NCBI GenBank assembly: GCA_017432895.1
Contig: JAFRIG010000045.1
Span: 1-39,559, forward strand
DNA from: Erysipelotrichaceae bacterium
GTDB lineage: Bacteria; Bacillota_I; Bacilli_A; Erysipelotrichales; Erysipelotrichaceae
Length of the DNA stretch: 39,559 nucleotides
Reading direction: 5' to 3'
A program made the translations under genes and the position numbers. The notes beneath the pieces are model-generated. The model did not search any database, was not told the DNA's origin, and saw only the letters and a program-made list of their open reading frames with translations. Shown here one piece after another: positions 1 to 9,785 of the stretch (the stretch's first letter is position 1; every line of letters begins with the position of its first letter).

Positions 1-420
1 AAGAAATCACCATTTCTGGGTAACAAGGAGAACAAGATCTCACTGAGCCAATTCTGTTAACCATAACAGAATTATATAGCCTTAGGACTGAACACAAGAT
101 TGATAGGATTAATATCCCTATCTGGAAAAAATTATACGAGGAGAAAATCCATGAAAAAGCCGTTTTCCGCAACTTCGATCGTTTCCGGAAGCTCTTTGTT
201 TTCCTTTCTCACGATCTTTTTAATTACTGTCCGTACTTTGACTTTTTTTCTTGTGTGATCTCTTCCTTAATTACATTTTCTTCCTTATCCATTTCGTTCT
301 CCTTTACCTGGGAAATCATGCATCAGATAAAAAATATTATTTTTGGTTTTTTATATGATAAAAAACGATTTTCTTAAGAAAAATATAACCTGTTTAACAT
401 TTGTTTATCTACAGCTGTCA
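1..420. other. AT-rich region left of gyrA, no confident gene
   Basis: No convincing gene is visible. A perfect 9-bp inverted repeat with a 4-nt loop lies at 51-72 (ATTCTGTTA / TAACAGAAT), and a 6-bp one (GATAGG / CCTATC) lies near 100-121; neither has a clear T-run. Two tiny open frames overlap head-on. The first is a plus-strand ATG at 151 with AGGAG seven bases upstream, encoding 35 residues with a hydrophobic middle. The second is a minus-strand ATG at 292 with an AGGAGA site, encoding 22 residues, which reaches a longer basic frame only by slipping on a run of seven A's. Either could be real or chance. Confidence 0.3.
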
Positions 421-425
421 ACAAA

Positions 426-455
426 AAGAGAAGAGTTATCCTTCACTCTTCTCTT
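426..455 (-). terminator. Intrinsic terminator overlapping the end of gyrA
   Basis: An 11-bp perfect stem (426-436 pairs with 445-455, 8-nt loop) is followed on the minus strand by CTTTTTG. The gyrA stop codon (436-438) and the last sense codons, which encode part of the acidic Glu-rich tail, lie inside the hairpin. The last codons therefore double as terminator sequence. Confidence 0.75.
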
Positions 456-2922
456 CTTCATTGTTTTCGGTTTCTTCTTCGCTGTGGTTCATCAGGCTGA
501 CGGCCGAGACGAAGGTGCCTTCCTGCGGTTTGATCAGTCTGACACCCTGAGTTGCACGACCCATCGTCGAGACTTTCTCCAGATGTATCCTGATAATGAT
601 GCCGTCGTTGGTCATGATCAAACAATCCTCGTCGCCGTTAACGGCTTTCAAGGCCACCAGATCACCATTCTTTTCATTGATATTGATGGTCTTGACGCCT
701 TTGGCACCTCTGGAAGTCAGACGGTACTCGTCGACCGGTGTCTGCTTGCCATAGCCGTTTTTGGAGACGACCAGTATCTTGGATCCTTCCGCATCAGTAC
801 ACATGCCGATGACTTGCGAATCGTCGACATTCATACCCTTGACGCCGGTCGCGTTTCTGCCCATCGGTCTGACGCCTCTTTCATCGAACCTTACGGCCTT
901 GCCGTTGGCGGCACCGATGATGATCTGGGAATCACCCAGTGTCGGTCTGACCGCGACAAGTTCATCATCTTCTTTCAAGGAGATGGCGATCTTGCCGTTT
1001 TGTCTGATGGATTCAAATTCGGATGCCGGTACCCTCTTACACAGACCGTTCCTGGTCACAAAGAACAGGTAGCCTTTGACTTCCCATTCACGGTTGATCG
1101 GTACCATCGCCTTCACTTTTTCATCTTTATCAATATTGATGATATTGATGACCGGAATACCTTTGGCGTTACGGGAAGCTTCCGGAATGTTGAAGCCTTT
1201 GATACGATAGACCTTTCCTTTATTGGTAAAGATCAGCAGGAAGTCGTGAGTCGACATCGTGACGTTCTGGTCGACGACGTCATCTTCATTGAGACTCATT
1301 CCCTTGACACCGCGTCCGCCTCGATTCTGCAGACGATAGGTATCGATCGGCAGACGTTTGACATAGCCGTTGTTGCTTAAGGAGATGATGACATCTTCCA
1401 TCGGGATTAGATCTTCATCTTCCATGGAGATCTCACCTTCAATGATTTCGGTCCGGCGCTTGTCACCGTATTTGTCTTTGATGGCTGTCAGTTCATCTTT
1501 GATGATCTGAACGACGCGGGAATGGTTGGCCAGGATATCTTTAAGATCTTCGATCTCAATATACAGTTCTTTCAGTTCATTGATGATCTTTTCTCTAGAG
1601 AGACCGGTCAATCTTCTTAGCTGCATATCCAGGATGGCTTTACCTTGGATATCATCGATGCCGAATTCATTATTCAAATTAAATAAGGCTTCTTCATCAT
1701 CATGAGAATTCTTGATGATCTCGATCACGCGGTCAATATTATCCAAAGCGATCTTCAAGCCTTCCAATAAGTGAGCGCGCTTTTCATCTTCATTGAGATC
1801 ATACTGCGTCCTTCTTCTGATGACTTCAATCTGATGATTGATGTAGCACTTGATGATTTCTTTTAACGACAGCTGCATCGGTCGGTTGTCAACCAAGACG
1901 TTGTTGTTGATACCGAAGGATGATTGGACCGGTGTCAATTTATACAACTGATTCAGAACAACTTCCGGTTGAACATCTTTCTTTAATTCGATCTCGATCC
2001 TGATACCGTTACGGTCGTTGGAAAGGTCTTTGAGTTCGGAGATACCATCGATGATCTTTTCTTTAGCCAGCTGATGGATCTTTTCGTACATCACCAGTTT
2101 ATTAACCAGGTATGGTATTTCCCGGATAATAATTTTATGTTTGCCCTGGTGCATATCTTCGATCTCAACTTTCGATCTGACGATGATCGAGCCTCTGCCG
2201 GTCTCGTAGGCCTGACGGATACCGGATCGTCCGACGATGTAGCCACCGGTCGGGAAGTCCGGTCCCGGGATCTTTTCCATCAGTTCGATAGTTGTGATCT
2301 CAGGATTATCCATGACGGCGATGATGCCGTCGATCGTTTCACCCAGGTTGTGGGTCGGCATGTTGGTCGCCATACCGACGGCGATGCCCATTGAACCGTT
2401 TACTAACAAGTTAGGGAAGCGGCTGGGTAAGGCTACCGGTTCCTTATGTCTGGCATCGTAGTTGTCACGCCAGTCGACCGTCTCTTTTTTGATGTCCTGT
2501 AATAATTCCAGGGAAATCTTAGACATGCGGGCTTCGGTATATCGCATGGCTGCTGCCCCATCACCATCCAGGGAACCGAAGTTTCCATGGCCATCGACCA
2601 GTGGATAACGATAGGAGAAAGGCTGAGCCATTCTAACCATCGTCTCATAGATCGCCGTATCGCCATGAGGGTGGTATTTACCCATGACTTCACCGACGAT
2701 GTTGGCGGACTTGACATGGGGTTTATCAGGCAGGAAGCCGGCATCATACATGGCCCAGAGTACTCTTCTGTGGACCGGTTTCATACCATCTCTGACATCA
2801 GGCAGAGCACGGTCGATGATGACGGACATTGAGTAACTTAAAAAGTCTTCTCTCATTTCCGAAGAGATATTGACTTCTTTCATGTTGCCGTGATTGAAAA
2901 ATCTGTTATCTAATTCTTCCAT
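436..2922 (-). CDS. gyrA: DNA gyrase subunit A
   Basis: 828 residues. This is the breakage-reunion subunit of gyrase (A2B2), which introduces negative supercoils in the cytoplasm. The catalytic tyrosine lies in AMRYTEARM (Y128). The quinolone-determining segment reads [10 protein letters not shown] (81-90 region), so the positions matching E. coli S83 and D87 are Thr and Glu. Both are natural wild-type residues in some Bacillota and do not by themselves indicate resistance. The C-terminal beta-pinwheel region carries a GyrA-box-like QNRGGRG, which supports GyrA rather than ParC. The protein ends in a Glu-rich tail. The start is preceded by GAAAGGAAA, 11 nt after the gyrB stop, so the two are probably co-transcribed. 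Length is normal for the family. Confidence 0.97.
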   Translation of the reverse strand: MEELDNRFFNHGNMKEVNISSEMREDFLSYSMSVIIDRALPDVRDGMKPVHRRVLWAMYDAGFLPDKPHVKSANIVGEVMGKYHPHGDTAIYETMVRMAQPFSYRYPLVDGHGNFGSLDGDGAAAMRYTEARMSKISLELLQDIKKETVDWRDNYDARHKEPVALPSRFPNLLVNGSMGIAVGMATNMPTHNLGETIDGIIAVMDNPEITTIELMEKIPGPDFPTGGYIVGRSGIRQAYETGRGSIIVRSKVEIEDMHQGKHKIIIREIPYLVNKLVMYEKIHQLAKEKIIDGISELKDLSNDRNGIRIEIELKKDVQPEVVLNQLYKLTPVQSSFGINNNVLVDNRPMQLSLKEIIKCYINHQIEVIRRRTQYDLNEDEKRAHLLEGLKIALDNIDRVIEIIKNSHDDEEALFNLNNEFGIDDIQGKAILDMQLRRLTGLSREKIINELKELYIEIEDLKDILANHSRVVQIIKDELTAIKDKYGDKRRTEIIEGEISMEDEDLIPMEDVIISLSNNGYVKRLPIDTYRLQNRGGRGVKGMSLNEDDVVDQNVTMSTHDFLLIFTNKGKVYRIKGFNIPEASRNAKGIPVINIINIDKDEKVKAMVPINREWEVKGYLFFVTRNGLCKRVPASEFESIRQNGKIAISLKEDDELVAVRPTLGDSQIIIGAANGKAVRFDERGVRPMGRNATGVKGMNVDDSQVIGMCTDAEGSKILVVSKNGYGKQTPVDEYRLTSRGAKGVKTININEKNGDLVALKAVNGDEDCLIMTNDGIIIRIHLEKVSTMGRATQGVRLIKPQEGTFVSAVSLMNHSEEETENNEEEKSEG

Positions 2923-2933
2923 GAGTTTCCTTT

Positions 2934-4877
2934 CTAAATATCAAGATTCTTGACGAAGTGGGCGTTTTCAACAATGAAGTTTTTACGCGGTTCAACTTCA
3001 TCACCCATCAGCATCGAGAAGACGGAATCGGCGTCGATCGCATCTTCGATCGTTACTCTCTTTAAGGTCCTGTGTTCCGGATCCAGGGTAGTCTCCCAGA
3101 GCTGACTGGCATCCATTTCACCTAATCCTTTGTATCGCTGGATGTCATATCTTTCATCGCCGAAATCGCGTTTGGCGAGTTCAAGTTCTTCATCGGAGTA
3201 GCAGTACCTGAGAGTCTTTTGACCTTTGTAGAGTTTATATAGTGGTGGCATGGCAATATAGACGTAGCCACCTTCGATCAAAGGTTTAAAGAAGCGGTAC
3301 AGGAATGTCAGCATCAGTGTGGAAATGTGCTGGCCATCGACATCGGCATCGGTCATGATGACGATCTTGTGATAACGCAGTTTAGAGACGTCGATATCAT
3401 CGCCAAAACCACAGCCGAAGGCCTGGATCATCATTCTGATCTCGGCGTTGTCGAAGATCTTATGGACTCTCGCTTTTTCTACATTGAGGATCTTGCCTCT
3501 TAAAGGCAAAACGGCCTGGAAGTTGGAATCTCTGCCTTGCTGGGCGGAACCGCCGGCGGAATTACCCTCGACGATGTAGATCTCACAGATCGAGGCATCG
3601 CGAGAAGCACAGTCTTTTAATTTGGTCGGCAGGTTGCCGGAACCGAAGTCATCCTTACGGCGGACATTCTCTCTGGCTTTCTGGGCGGCGATGCGGGCTT
3701 CGGAAGCCGACTTGGCTTTTTCGATGATGATCTTGGCGACATCCGGATTTTCCAGAAGATAACGTTTCATGAAGTCACCAAAGATCTTATTGACGACGGG
3801 TCTGACTTCCGCATTACCTAATTTACCCTTGGTCTGACCTTCATATTGGGGATCGGGGTGTTTGACGGAGATGATAGCCGTCAGGCCTTCCCTGAGGTCA
3901 TCATTGGTCAGGTTGGGATCATCTTTTTTAATTAAGTTGTTGTCGCGGGCGTAGCTGTTGATGACTCTGGATAAGGTCTGTCTGAAACCATCCATATGCA
4001 TACCGCCATCCGGAGTAAAGATATTGTTACAGAAGGAATAGACTTTCTCGGTATAGGAAGTGTTATATCTTAAAGCTACTTCCACAGCGATCGAAGTACT
4101 GTTATCGACACCGTCACAATACAAGACATCTTCAAATAATTTGGTCTCCCCGGCATCTAAAAATTCAACATATTCCTTGATACCGCCTTCGTAGCAGAAG
4201 GAGTGGGAACCTTTTAATTCATCTTCCTTATTCCAGTTGAAGATCAGATGAATACCTTTGTTGAGGAAGGCCATCTGTCTGATCCTTTCAAAAAGAGTCC
4301 TATAATCATAGACCGTTCCTTCTTTAAAGATCTCAGGATCAGCCTTGAAACGGACTAATGATCCTCTTTTATCAGGAGCACAGGTACCGATCTCTTTTAA
4401 AGGTTCGTCGACTTTGCCGCCATCTTTAAAACGGATGAAATAGACTTTGCCGTCTTTGTGGATCGTTACTTCCAGCCATTCCGATAAGGCGTTGACGACG
4501 GAAGCACCGACACCATGTAAACCACCGGAGACTTTGTAGGCTCCCCCGCCGAACTTGCCGCCGGCGTGTAAGACGGTAAAGATCGTCTCAACAGTTGAAA
4601 CACCGGTCTTAGGGTGTATTTCCGTCGGCATGCCACGGCCGTCATCTTCGACGGTCACAACGTCGTTGTCATCGACACTAACTTCGATCCTGGTCGCATA
4701 GCCGGCCAGAGCTTCATCTACGGAGTTGTCGATTATTTCCCAGACCAGGTGATGCAGACCGGTAGCGGAAGTGGTACCGATATACATGCCGGGTCTTTTT
4801 CTGACAGCTTCAAGTCCTTCCAGGACCTGTATATCTTCAGAAGTATAATTGTCATGATCAATACTTGTATTAGACAT
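2934..4877 (-). CDS. gyrB: DNA gyrase subunit B
   Basis: 647 residues, the usual length for the short (non-proteobacterial) GyrB. This is the ATPase subunit of gyrase. The N-terminal GHKL ATPase carries DNSVDEAL, the DDGRGMP motif and [15 protein letters not shown]. The transducer domain follows, then the TOPRIM domain with EGNSAGGSA and DADVDGQHI (metal-binding acidic residues). The C-terminal RYKGLGEMD / TLDPEHRTL signature is intact. The ATG lies one base after the recF stop, so translation is probably coupled. It belongs to the conserved origin-proximal operon with recF and gyrA. Confidence 0.97.
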   Translation of the reverse strand: MSNTSIDHDNYTSEDIQVLEGLEAVRKRPGMYIGTTSATGLHHLVWEIIDNSVDEALAGYATRIEVSVDDNDVVTVEDDGRGMPTEIHPKTGVSTVETIFTVLHAGGKFGGGAYKVSGGLHGVGASVVNALSEWLEVTIHKDGKVYFIRFKDGGKVDEPLKEIGTCAPDKRGSLVRFKADPEIFKEGTVYDYRTLFERIRQMAFLNKGIHLIFNWNKEDELKGSHSFCYEGGIKEYVEFLDAGETKLFEDVLYCDGVDNSTSIAVEVALRYNTSYTEKVYSFCNNIFTPDGGMHMDGFRQTLSRVINSYARDNNLIKKDDPNLTNDDLREGLTAIISVKHPDPQYEGQTKGKLGNAEVRPVVNKIFGDFMKRYLLENPDVAKIIIEKAKSASEARIAAQKARENVRRKDDFGSGNLPTKLKDCASRDASICEIYIVEGNSAGGSAQQGRDSNFQAVLPLRGKILNVEKARVHKIFDNAEIRMMIQAFGCGFGDDIDVSKLRYHKIVIMTDADVDGQHISTLMLTFLYRFFKPLIEGGYVYIAMPPLYKLYKGQKTLRYCYSDEELELAKRDFGDERYDIQRYKGLGEMDASQLWETTLDPEHRTLKRVTIEDAIDADSVFSMLMGDEVEPRKNFIVENAHFVKNLDI

Positions 4878-4878
4878 C

Positions 4879-5919
4879 TTATTCCTCCTTTAATTCGATC
4901 AATTTATATTGTTTTCGGATATCAAGATCGTTGATATCAGTGTTGGTAATGATGACCTGGGTATCTTCAGGAATGATATTCAATAATCTTTCCTGATTAT
5001 CCTTATCCAGTTCCGAGAGGATATCATCCAGTAAGACGATCGGAGTCTTGTTGGTCATATATTGGATGTATCTCATTAAGGCAAACTTGAAGGCGATCAG
5101 AACCATCCTTTTTTGACCTTGCGAAGCAATGGAATTAAGTTCATAGCCATCCATATAGAAACTGTAATCATCATGATGGGGACCGAAAGTTGTGTAGTGA
5201 TAGTAGTCATCCTTTTCTTTGGATCTTTCCAGTTCATCATTGACTTTTTCGATCTCACAGCACTTCTTATAGACCACTTCGATCTTTGTCCTTTTATTGG
5301 AGATCAGATAGTAGATATCGGAGATATAGCGGTTGATAATCACAAAGAAACCCTGTCTTTCCTGGATGATGATCTTTATAAGTGGAACCATCGATTCATT
5401 GATCACACTTAATAACAGTTCATCCTTTTCCAGTTCTTTTAAAAGCTTGTTCTTATCTTTTAATAAGGAATTGTATCTTAAAAGAGCCTGGATGTAGGAA
5501 GTTGAAACTTTGGAGACTTCGATATCCAGCAGTTTTCTTCTTTCACTTGGTGATTGGGTGAATAATTCCAGATCGGAAGGTTTAAAAAGGATGGCATTGA
5601 CCTTACCGATAAATTCCGAAGTCCTTTTGACTAGATCATTGTCGATATAAAGTGATTTATTCTTTTTATTGATGACTACTTTATATTCCTTGTCTTCGGT
5701 ATTCAGACAGATCCTGGCAAACTCCGCTCCTTTTCTGATCAGATCGCTGTCATTGTTGCTGCGATAGGACTTGGTGTTGGAGACAACAATGATGCTTTCC
5801 AGGATATTGGTCTTGCCGGTACCGTTTTTACCGGTGATGATATTGAGATGCGGATCGAATTCGAAAAAGCTGCGGCGATAGTTGCGATAGTCGTTGAGTC
5901 TGATGGCTTTTACCGGCAT
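4879..5919 (-). CDS. recF: DNA replication and repair protein RecF
   Basis: 346 residues. This is an SMC-like ATPase that helps load RecA at ssDNA gaps with RecO and RecR. Walker A is GKNGTGKT (30-37), the ABC signature is around SQGQKRM, and Walker B is PIVLLDDILSELD, all in the expected order with a coiled-coil-like middle. The start overlaps the 3' end of yaaA by 10 nt, and the stop is one base before the gyrB ATG, typical of the tightly packed yaaA-recF-gyrB operon of Bacillota. Confidence 0.95.
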   Translation of the reverse strand: MPVKAIRLNDYRNYRRSFFEFDPHLNIITGKNGTGKTNILESIIVVSNTKSYRSNNDSDLIRKGAEFARICLNTEDKEYKVVINKKNKSLYIDNDLVKRTSEFIGKVNAILFKPSDLELFTQSPSERRKLLDIEVSKVSTSYIQALLRYNSLLKDKNKLLKELEKDELLLSVINESMVPLIKIIIQERQGFFVIINRYISDIYYLISNKRTKIEVVYKKCCEIEKVNDELERSKEKDDYYHYTTFGPHHDDYSFYMDGYELNSIASQGQKRMVLIAFKFALMRYIQYMTNKTPIVLLDDILSELDKDNQERLLNIIPEDTQVIITNTDINDLDIRKQYKLIELKEE

Positions 5920-6128
5920 ATCTCATAGACCTTTCCGGCCGTTTTGATCAGATCTCCTTTATACAATTTACGACCTCTTCTGTCATCTTTCTCGTCGTTG
6001 ACGAGTACTTCATTTCCCTTAAGAAAAAGCTTCGCTTCCCCTCCGGAAGAGATGATATCAGCCAGTTTCAGGAACTGTCCCAGTGTCACATATTCATCTT
6101 TGATTTCTACTTTTACAATTGTGGCCAT
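5910..6128 (-). CDS. yaaA: S4-domain RNA-binding protein YaaA/RlbA
   Basis: 72 residues, consisting almost entirely of one S4 fold: TLGQFLKLADIISSGGEAK followed by FLKGNEVLVNDEKDDRRGRKL. Proteins of this family sit between dnaN and recF in most Bacillota and are linked to rRNA binding and ribosome assembly; the precise role is inferred from the family. It is the first gene of the recF-gyrB-gyrA operon. A perfect TATAAT on the minus strand (plus 6139-6144) ends only 10 nt before the ATG, so the mRNA leader must be a few bases long. An AGGGGA between them may still serve as a weak ribosome site. Confidence 0.9.
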   Translation of the reverse strand: MATIVKVEIKDEYVTLGQFLKLADIISSGGEAKLFLKGNEVLVNDEKDDRRGRKLYKGDLIKTAGKVYEICR

Positions 6129-6138
6129 ATTCCCCTAA

Positions 6139-6144
6139 ATTATA
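6139..6144 (-). promoter_or_regulatory. -10 box of the yaaA-recF-gyrB-gyrA operon
   Basis: TATAAT reads on the minus strand 10 nt upstream of the yaaA ATG. The -35 region (TGGCAA at 17-nt spacing) is weak. Together with the terminator at 6201-6239 it separates this operon from dnaN. Confidence 0.5.
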
Positions 6145-6200
6145 ACATTTTTGACCTTATATTGCCATTCCTGCGGCCTTACAAAAAGGATGTATCTTAC

Positions 6201-6239
6201 CTAATAAAAAAATAAATCCGTCTTAAAACGGATTTATTT
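6201..6239 (-). terminator. Intrinsic terminator after dnaN
   Basis: A 12-bp perfect stem (6210-6221 with 6228-6239, 6-nt loop) is followed on the minus strand by a run of seven T's. It lies 26 bases past the dnaN stop and uncouples dnaN from the yaaA operon. Confidence 0.85.
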
Positions 6240-6264
6240 GGCTTTATTTTTGATTTTTTAATTT

Positions 6265-7386
6265 TTAGCGGTATGTTCTGACCGGAGAAATCAGCTGGAT
6301 CAGGGAATCATCTCCTTCTTTCTTGATGACCATCGGTTTGAGTTCGCCACTGAAGTTGATCGTGACTACTTCCCCATCAATAGCCTTCAAGGCATCCTGC
6401 AGATATTTGCCGGAACAGGAGATCTCCAAAGGAGATCCTTCATAGGAAATGACAGCGATCCTTTCAAAAGATGAAAGCATCGTCTGATTGGTGGAAGTCA
6501 GTTCGATCTTTTCACCATCGATACTCATTTTGATCGTATTCTTGCCATCAGTCTTGATGAAGGAAGCTCTATCAACTGCTCTTGAAAGTTCCTTGGCGGA
6601 AACGGTCAGTTTCTGACCAAAGGACAACGGGATAAGTCTGGCGATATCAGGAAATTCATCATCAAGGAGTCTGGTCTCGATGATCGAATCGCCAAACAGG
6701 AACGAGATCTTTTGATTGTCGATCGCGATCGTTACTTCTTCTTCATTGACGATCGCATGACATACTTCATTCAAATACTTGGAAGGTACTGTTACTTCAA
6801 AGAAGATATCCGAATCGATATCCAGCGTTTTGGAAGCCAAACGGTAGGAATCGGTCGCGTTGGCATGAAGCTTGCCACTGCCGGCTTTGAGGTTGACACC
6901 GGTCAGTACCGGTCTGGTCTCTTTATCAGAACAGGCAAAGGAAGTCTGATCGATAACTTCTTCAAAGACAGCCGTTTTGATCTTAAAGGAATTCTCTTCA
7001 TTGATATCGAAGCTGATAGCCGGATACTCGAAGGCTTCCATGCCATTGACTTTAAATTCGGAGTTACCGCCATAGATCTTGACTAAAGTACCATCTATCG
7101 TTTCCACATTGATCATATCGCTGTCGATTTTTCTGACGATCTCCAGGATATAGCGGGCATCCAAGACGATCTCACCGGTTTCTTCAATGATCAGAGCATT
7201 CTCTTCACCTTTTTTGATTGCTGTCTGGATCGAGATATTGGAATCGGAAGATACCAGCTCCAGACTGTCAGTATTTACGGTGATCTTAATACCGGATAAG
7301 GAAGGCAACGGCGTTGTCGAAGAGATGGCTCTGGATGAAAGTGACAAGGCATCCAGGAATTCTTTTTTGGAAATCTTGAAATTCAT
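6265..7386 (-). CDS. dnaN: DNA polymerase III beta subunit (sliding clamp)
   Basis: 373 residues, normal for the family. This is the ring-shaped processivity clamp that tethers the replicative polymerase and other clamp-binding partners to DNA. The N-terminal region (MNFKISKKEFLDALSLSSRA), the three repeated clamp domains and the C-terminal LISPVRTYR, close to the canonical MPMRL-type ending, are all recognisable. The start is preceded by AAGGAGC. It lies directly downstream of dnaA with a 135-bp gap that carries two DnaA boxes, so it is probably transcribed both with dnaA and on its own. Confidence 0.96.
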   Translation of the reverse strand: MNFKISKKEFLDALSLSSRAISSTTPLPSLSGIKITVNTDSLELVSSDSNISIQTAIKKGEENALIIEETGEIVLDARYILEIVRKIDSDMINVETIDGTLVKIYGGNSEFKVNGMEAFEYPAISFDINEENSFKIKTAVFEEVIDQTSFACSDKETRPVLTGVNLKAGSGKLHANATDSYRLASKTLDIDSDIFFEVTVPSKYLNEVCHAIVNEEEVTIAIDNQKISFLFGDSIIETRLLDDEFPDIARLIPLSFGQKLTVSAKELSRAVDRASFIKTDGKNTIKMSIDGEKIELTSTNQTMLSSFERIAVISYEGSPLEISCSGKYLQDALKAIDGEVVTINFSGELKPMVIKKEGDDSLIQLISPVRTYR

Positions 7387-7521
7387 AGCACGGCTCCTTT
7401 TATATTTATTTTTTTAATTCTAATAACAATAATATTGTGGATAAGTGTGGAAAAGTCTTAAAAGACCTTTATTTATACTTAAATTTTAGCATTTTTGACT
7501 GTTGATTTCGCAGTGTAATAC
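7387..7521 (-). promoter_or_regulatory. dnaA-dnaN intergenic region with two DnaA boxes
   Basis: Read on the minus strand, TTATCCACA (plus 7436-7444) is a perfect consensus DnaA box and TTTTCCACA (plus 7446-7454) is a one-mismatch box directly next to it. The rest is AT-rich. This may be the second half of a bipartite origin or an autoregulatory site controlling dnaN. Confidence 0.7.
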
Positions 7522-8880
7522 TTATTTGATCCGCGCTTCGATCTCATTAAGAGCTTTCAGATACAACGGGTCGGTCTTGATCTTTTTCTCCACATTGGCG
7601 ATCGAACTCATGACGGTTGAATGATCTCTGCCGCCGAATTCTCTGCCGATATCATCATAAGTGGCATCCAGCAGCTTACGGCACAGATACATGGCGATCT
7701 GGCGGGCATTGGAGATGTTCTTGGTACGGTTGGCGGATGTGATTTGTTGTTTGGTGAGGTTGTAGTAATCACATACCGCCTTACGTACCGTTGAAATAGC
7801 AAGTTCGTTCTTACTGTCTTTGATCTGGTCTTTAAAAGCATCGATCGCCAGTTTTAAAGTGATACGGTTGCCATTCTCCAGATTCGGGAACATTGCCGAA
7901 TAGAACAGTAATCTATTGACCGCTCCTTCCAGGCTTCTGACGTCCTGGGAGAAGTTGGTAGCCAGGTAATTAAAGACTTCGTCGTCGATATCTTCGATCG
8001 AAGACTTGTTGTAGCCGGGATAATTGGCGACTTTCATCTTTAAGATATTGATGGATGTCTCATATTCCGGAGCTTCGATATTGACATTCAGTCCCTGATT
8101 GAAACGGGAGATCAGGCGATCGGATAAACCTCTGATCTCGCTGGGTGTGCGATCGGAAGTGATACAGATCTGTTTACGGTTGTTGATAAGTTCGTTATAG
8201 ATGGTAAAGAAAGTTTCGTTTGTCTTATCTTTACCGGCAATATTCTGGATATCATCGATCAGCAGCAGATCAAGATCCTGGAAGTCTTTCTTTAATTCAT
8301 CAAAGCGGTTCTCGATCGAAGCTTTCTTGACGCTATCGACGAACTCCAGACCGCTGACAAAACCGACACGTTTATCCGGATATAAGGCTTTGACATGATT
8401 TCCGATGGCATTTAATAGATGTGTTTTTCCTAAACCGGGATTGCCATATATAAATAAAGGATTGAAGACGATACCTAAGTTGGAAGCACAGGTCATCGCA
8501 GCGACCTGGGCCTGGGCGTTGGATCTGCCGACTACAAAATTCGCAAAAGTTTGGTTGGGATCGACTTTTCTTGATAAAAATTCACTGTTTACATTGTTTT
8601 TAGGCACAAAATCTTTCGCATAATCATCCTGTTGTATCAGTTTGACTGAAACTTTACGACCTAAAACTTCTTCCAGACAAGTCTCGATCAGATCGATATG
8701 GTCAGACATGATGGCAAAATTAATAAAAGCCGGAACGGTCACTAAAGCTTCTTTATCTTCCAAAGATACAAGTTTGGAATCAAAATAAGGTTGTACACTT
8801 TCAGCGATCTGTCCGGATTCAGCAATATATGTCAAGGTCTGAGACCATTTGTCGTTAAGGTAGAAATCCAAGGTAGTCAT
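7522..8880 (-). CDS. dnaA: Chromosomal replication initiator DnaA
   Basis: 452 residues. This AAA+ initiator binds DnaA boxes, melts the origin and recruits the helicase. Domain I is residues ~1-85 and is followed by a short linker. The AAA+ core has Walker A GNPGLGKT (146-153) and Walker B LLLIDDIQ. The C-terminal domain IV carries the DNA-binding signature GRDHSTVMSS. A CAGGATT-like ribosome site precedes the ATG. The upstream 450 bp contain its target boxes. Confidence 0.97.
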   Translation of the reverse strand: MTTLDFYLNDKWSQTLTYIAESGQIAESVQPYFDSKLVSLEDKEALVTVPAFINFAIMSDHIDLIETCLEEVLGRKVSVKLIQQDDYAKDFVPKNNVNSEFLSRKVDPNQTFANFVVGRSNAQAQVAAMTCASNLGIVFNPLFIYGNPGLGKTHLLNAIGNHVKALYPDKRVGFVSGLEFVDSVKKASIENRFDELKKDFQDLDLLLIDDIQNIAGKDKTNETFFTIYNELINNRKQICITSDRTPSEIRGLSDRLISRFNQGLNVNIEAPEYETSINILKMKVANYPGYNKSSIEDIDDEVFNYLATNFSQDVRSLEGAVNRLLFYSAMFPNLENGNRITLKLAIDAFKDQIKDSKNELAISTVRKAVCDYYNLTKQQITSANRTKNISNARQIAMYLCRKLLDATYDDIGREFGGRDHSTVMSSIANVEKKIKTDPLYLKALNEIEARIK

Positions 8881-9329
8881 TGCGAAAAATCCTGTTAAAG
8901 TAAAGATATAATAACACTATTTTTCCACAATTTTAAGTCAAAAAAAGTGAGAGTTTTCCACAATCCACAACAGGTATTTTTTTAAAATGGCTAAAATATC
9001 GGCTTATATAGATTTTTCCACATTTTTCCACATTTTATTTTTTGTGGAAAAAATGTTATAAGTTTTTCCACCTTGAAATCAACAGTTCAAAAAAGTGGAA
9101 AACTTTTGTATTCAACAGACGGATATTTGAAAATAATTGATTAAAAACCTTTATTTTAAAGGGTTTTTGACACTTTTCCACTTTTAAACAAGATGTGGAA
9201 AACTTTGGAATGTTGTTGTTTGAAAGGTTGAAATATCCACTTGTATATCATTTTGAAAGCTAAAATAAGATATTAATATCCGTATAAAATATTCCACAAT
9301 CAGTAAATTGTTTTAAAATATAAATTAGC
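8881..9329. other. Replication origin (oriC), DnaA-box cluster
   Basis: A very AT-rich intergenic region dense in DnaA boxes. Plus-orientation TTTTCCACA copies lie at 8921-8929, 8954-8962, 9014-9022 and 9024-9032. Minus-orientation copies (TGTGGAAAA) lie at 9043-9051 and 9194-9202. Weaker variants lie at 8961-8969, 9064-9072, 9094-9102, 9174-9182 and 9290-9298. The tightest group (9014-9051) has two direct boxes facing one inverted box. Every strong box has TTTT instead of TTAT at its 5' end, and the only perfect TTATCCACA is on the other side of dnaA. AT-rich stretches near 9121-9170 and 9261-9325 are candidate unwinding elements. Confidence 0.9.
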
Positions 9330-9782
9330 ATGAAAAAGATCCATAGATGTATACTCACTAATATCTGCCTGGTCTACAAGGATGATCAGATCCTGGTCGT
9401 CGATCGCAAGAAGAAAGACTGGCCAGGCTTGACCTTTCCCGGCGGGCATGTGGAAGAAAACGAAGATTTCAATGCTTCGGTCATCAGAGAAGTAAAAGAA
9501 GAGACGGGACTGACCATCAGAAAACCGGTCCTGTGCGGGATCGAGGAATTCAAGACCGCCGATGAAGACCGGTATCTGATGTTGTATTATAAGACGGATA
9601 AGTTTTCCGGCAAACTGCATTCTTCCAAGGAAGGTGAAGTTTTCTGGATCAATAAGAACGATCTGGATAAGTATAAACTGTCCCTTGATCTCAAACGCAT
9701 CTACAAAGTCATGACCAGTGATGAGCTCAGTGAGATCATCTACTATGAGAAAGACGGCAAGTGGCGTTCAAAGATCGTATAG
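9330..9782 (+). CDS. NUDIX hydrolase (MutT-like)
   Basis: 150 residues. The complete Nudix box GX5EX7REUXEEXGU begins at GGHVEENEDF and ends at REVKEETGL, so the Mg-binding catalytic helix is intact. The family hydrolyses nucleoside diphosphates linked to another moiety. The size and N-terminus resemble 8-oxo-dGTP/MutT-type sanitation enzymes, but the substrate cannot be read from sequence. No Shine-Dalgarno is visible. A TATAAA -10-like box (9319-9324) ends five bases before the ATG, suggesting a leaderless transcript out of the origin region. Its stop is only three bases from the stop of the convergent transporter gene. Confidence 0.88.
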   Translation: MKKIHRCILTNICLVYKDDQILVVDRKKKDWPGLTFPGGHVEENEDFNASVIREVKEETGLTIRKPVLCGIEEFKTADEDRYLMLYYKTDKFSGKLHSSKEGEVFWINKNDLDKYKLSLDLKRIYKVMTSDELSEIIYYEKDGKWRSKIV

Positions 9783-9785
9783 ATA

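Noticed and set aside
343..1380. Long plus-strand open frame (345 codons) opposite gyrA
   Set aside because: It is the reverse-complement shadow of gyrA, with no ribosome site and a composition typical of antisense frames.
2600..2680. Quinolone-resistance mutations in GyrA
   Set aside because: Thr and Glu at the positions matching E. coli S83/D87 are natural residues in several Bacillota, so resistance cannot be claimed.
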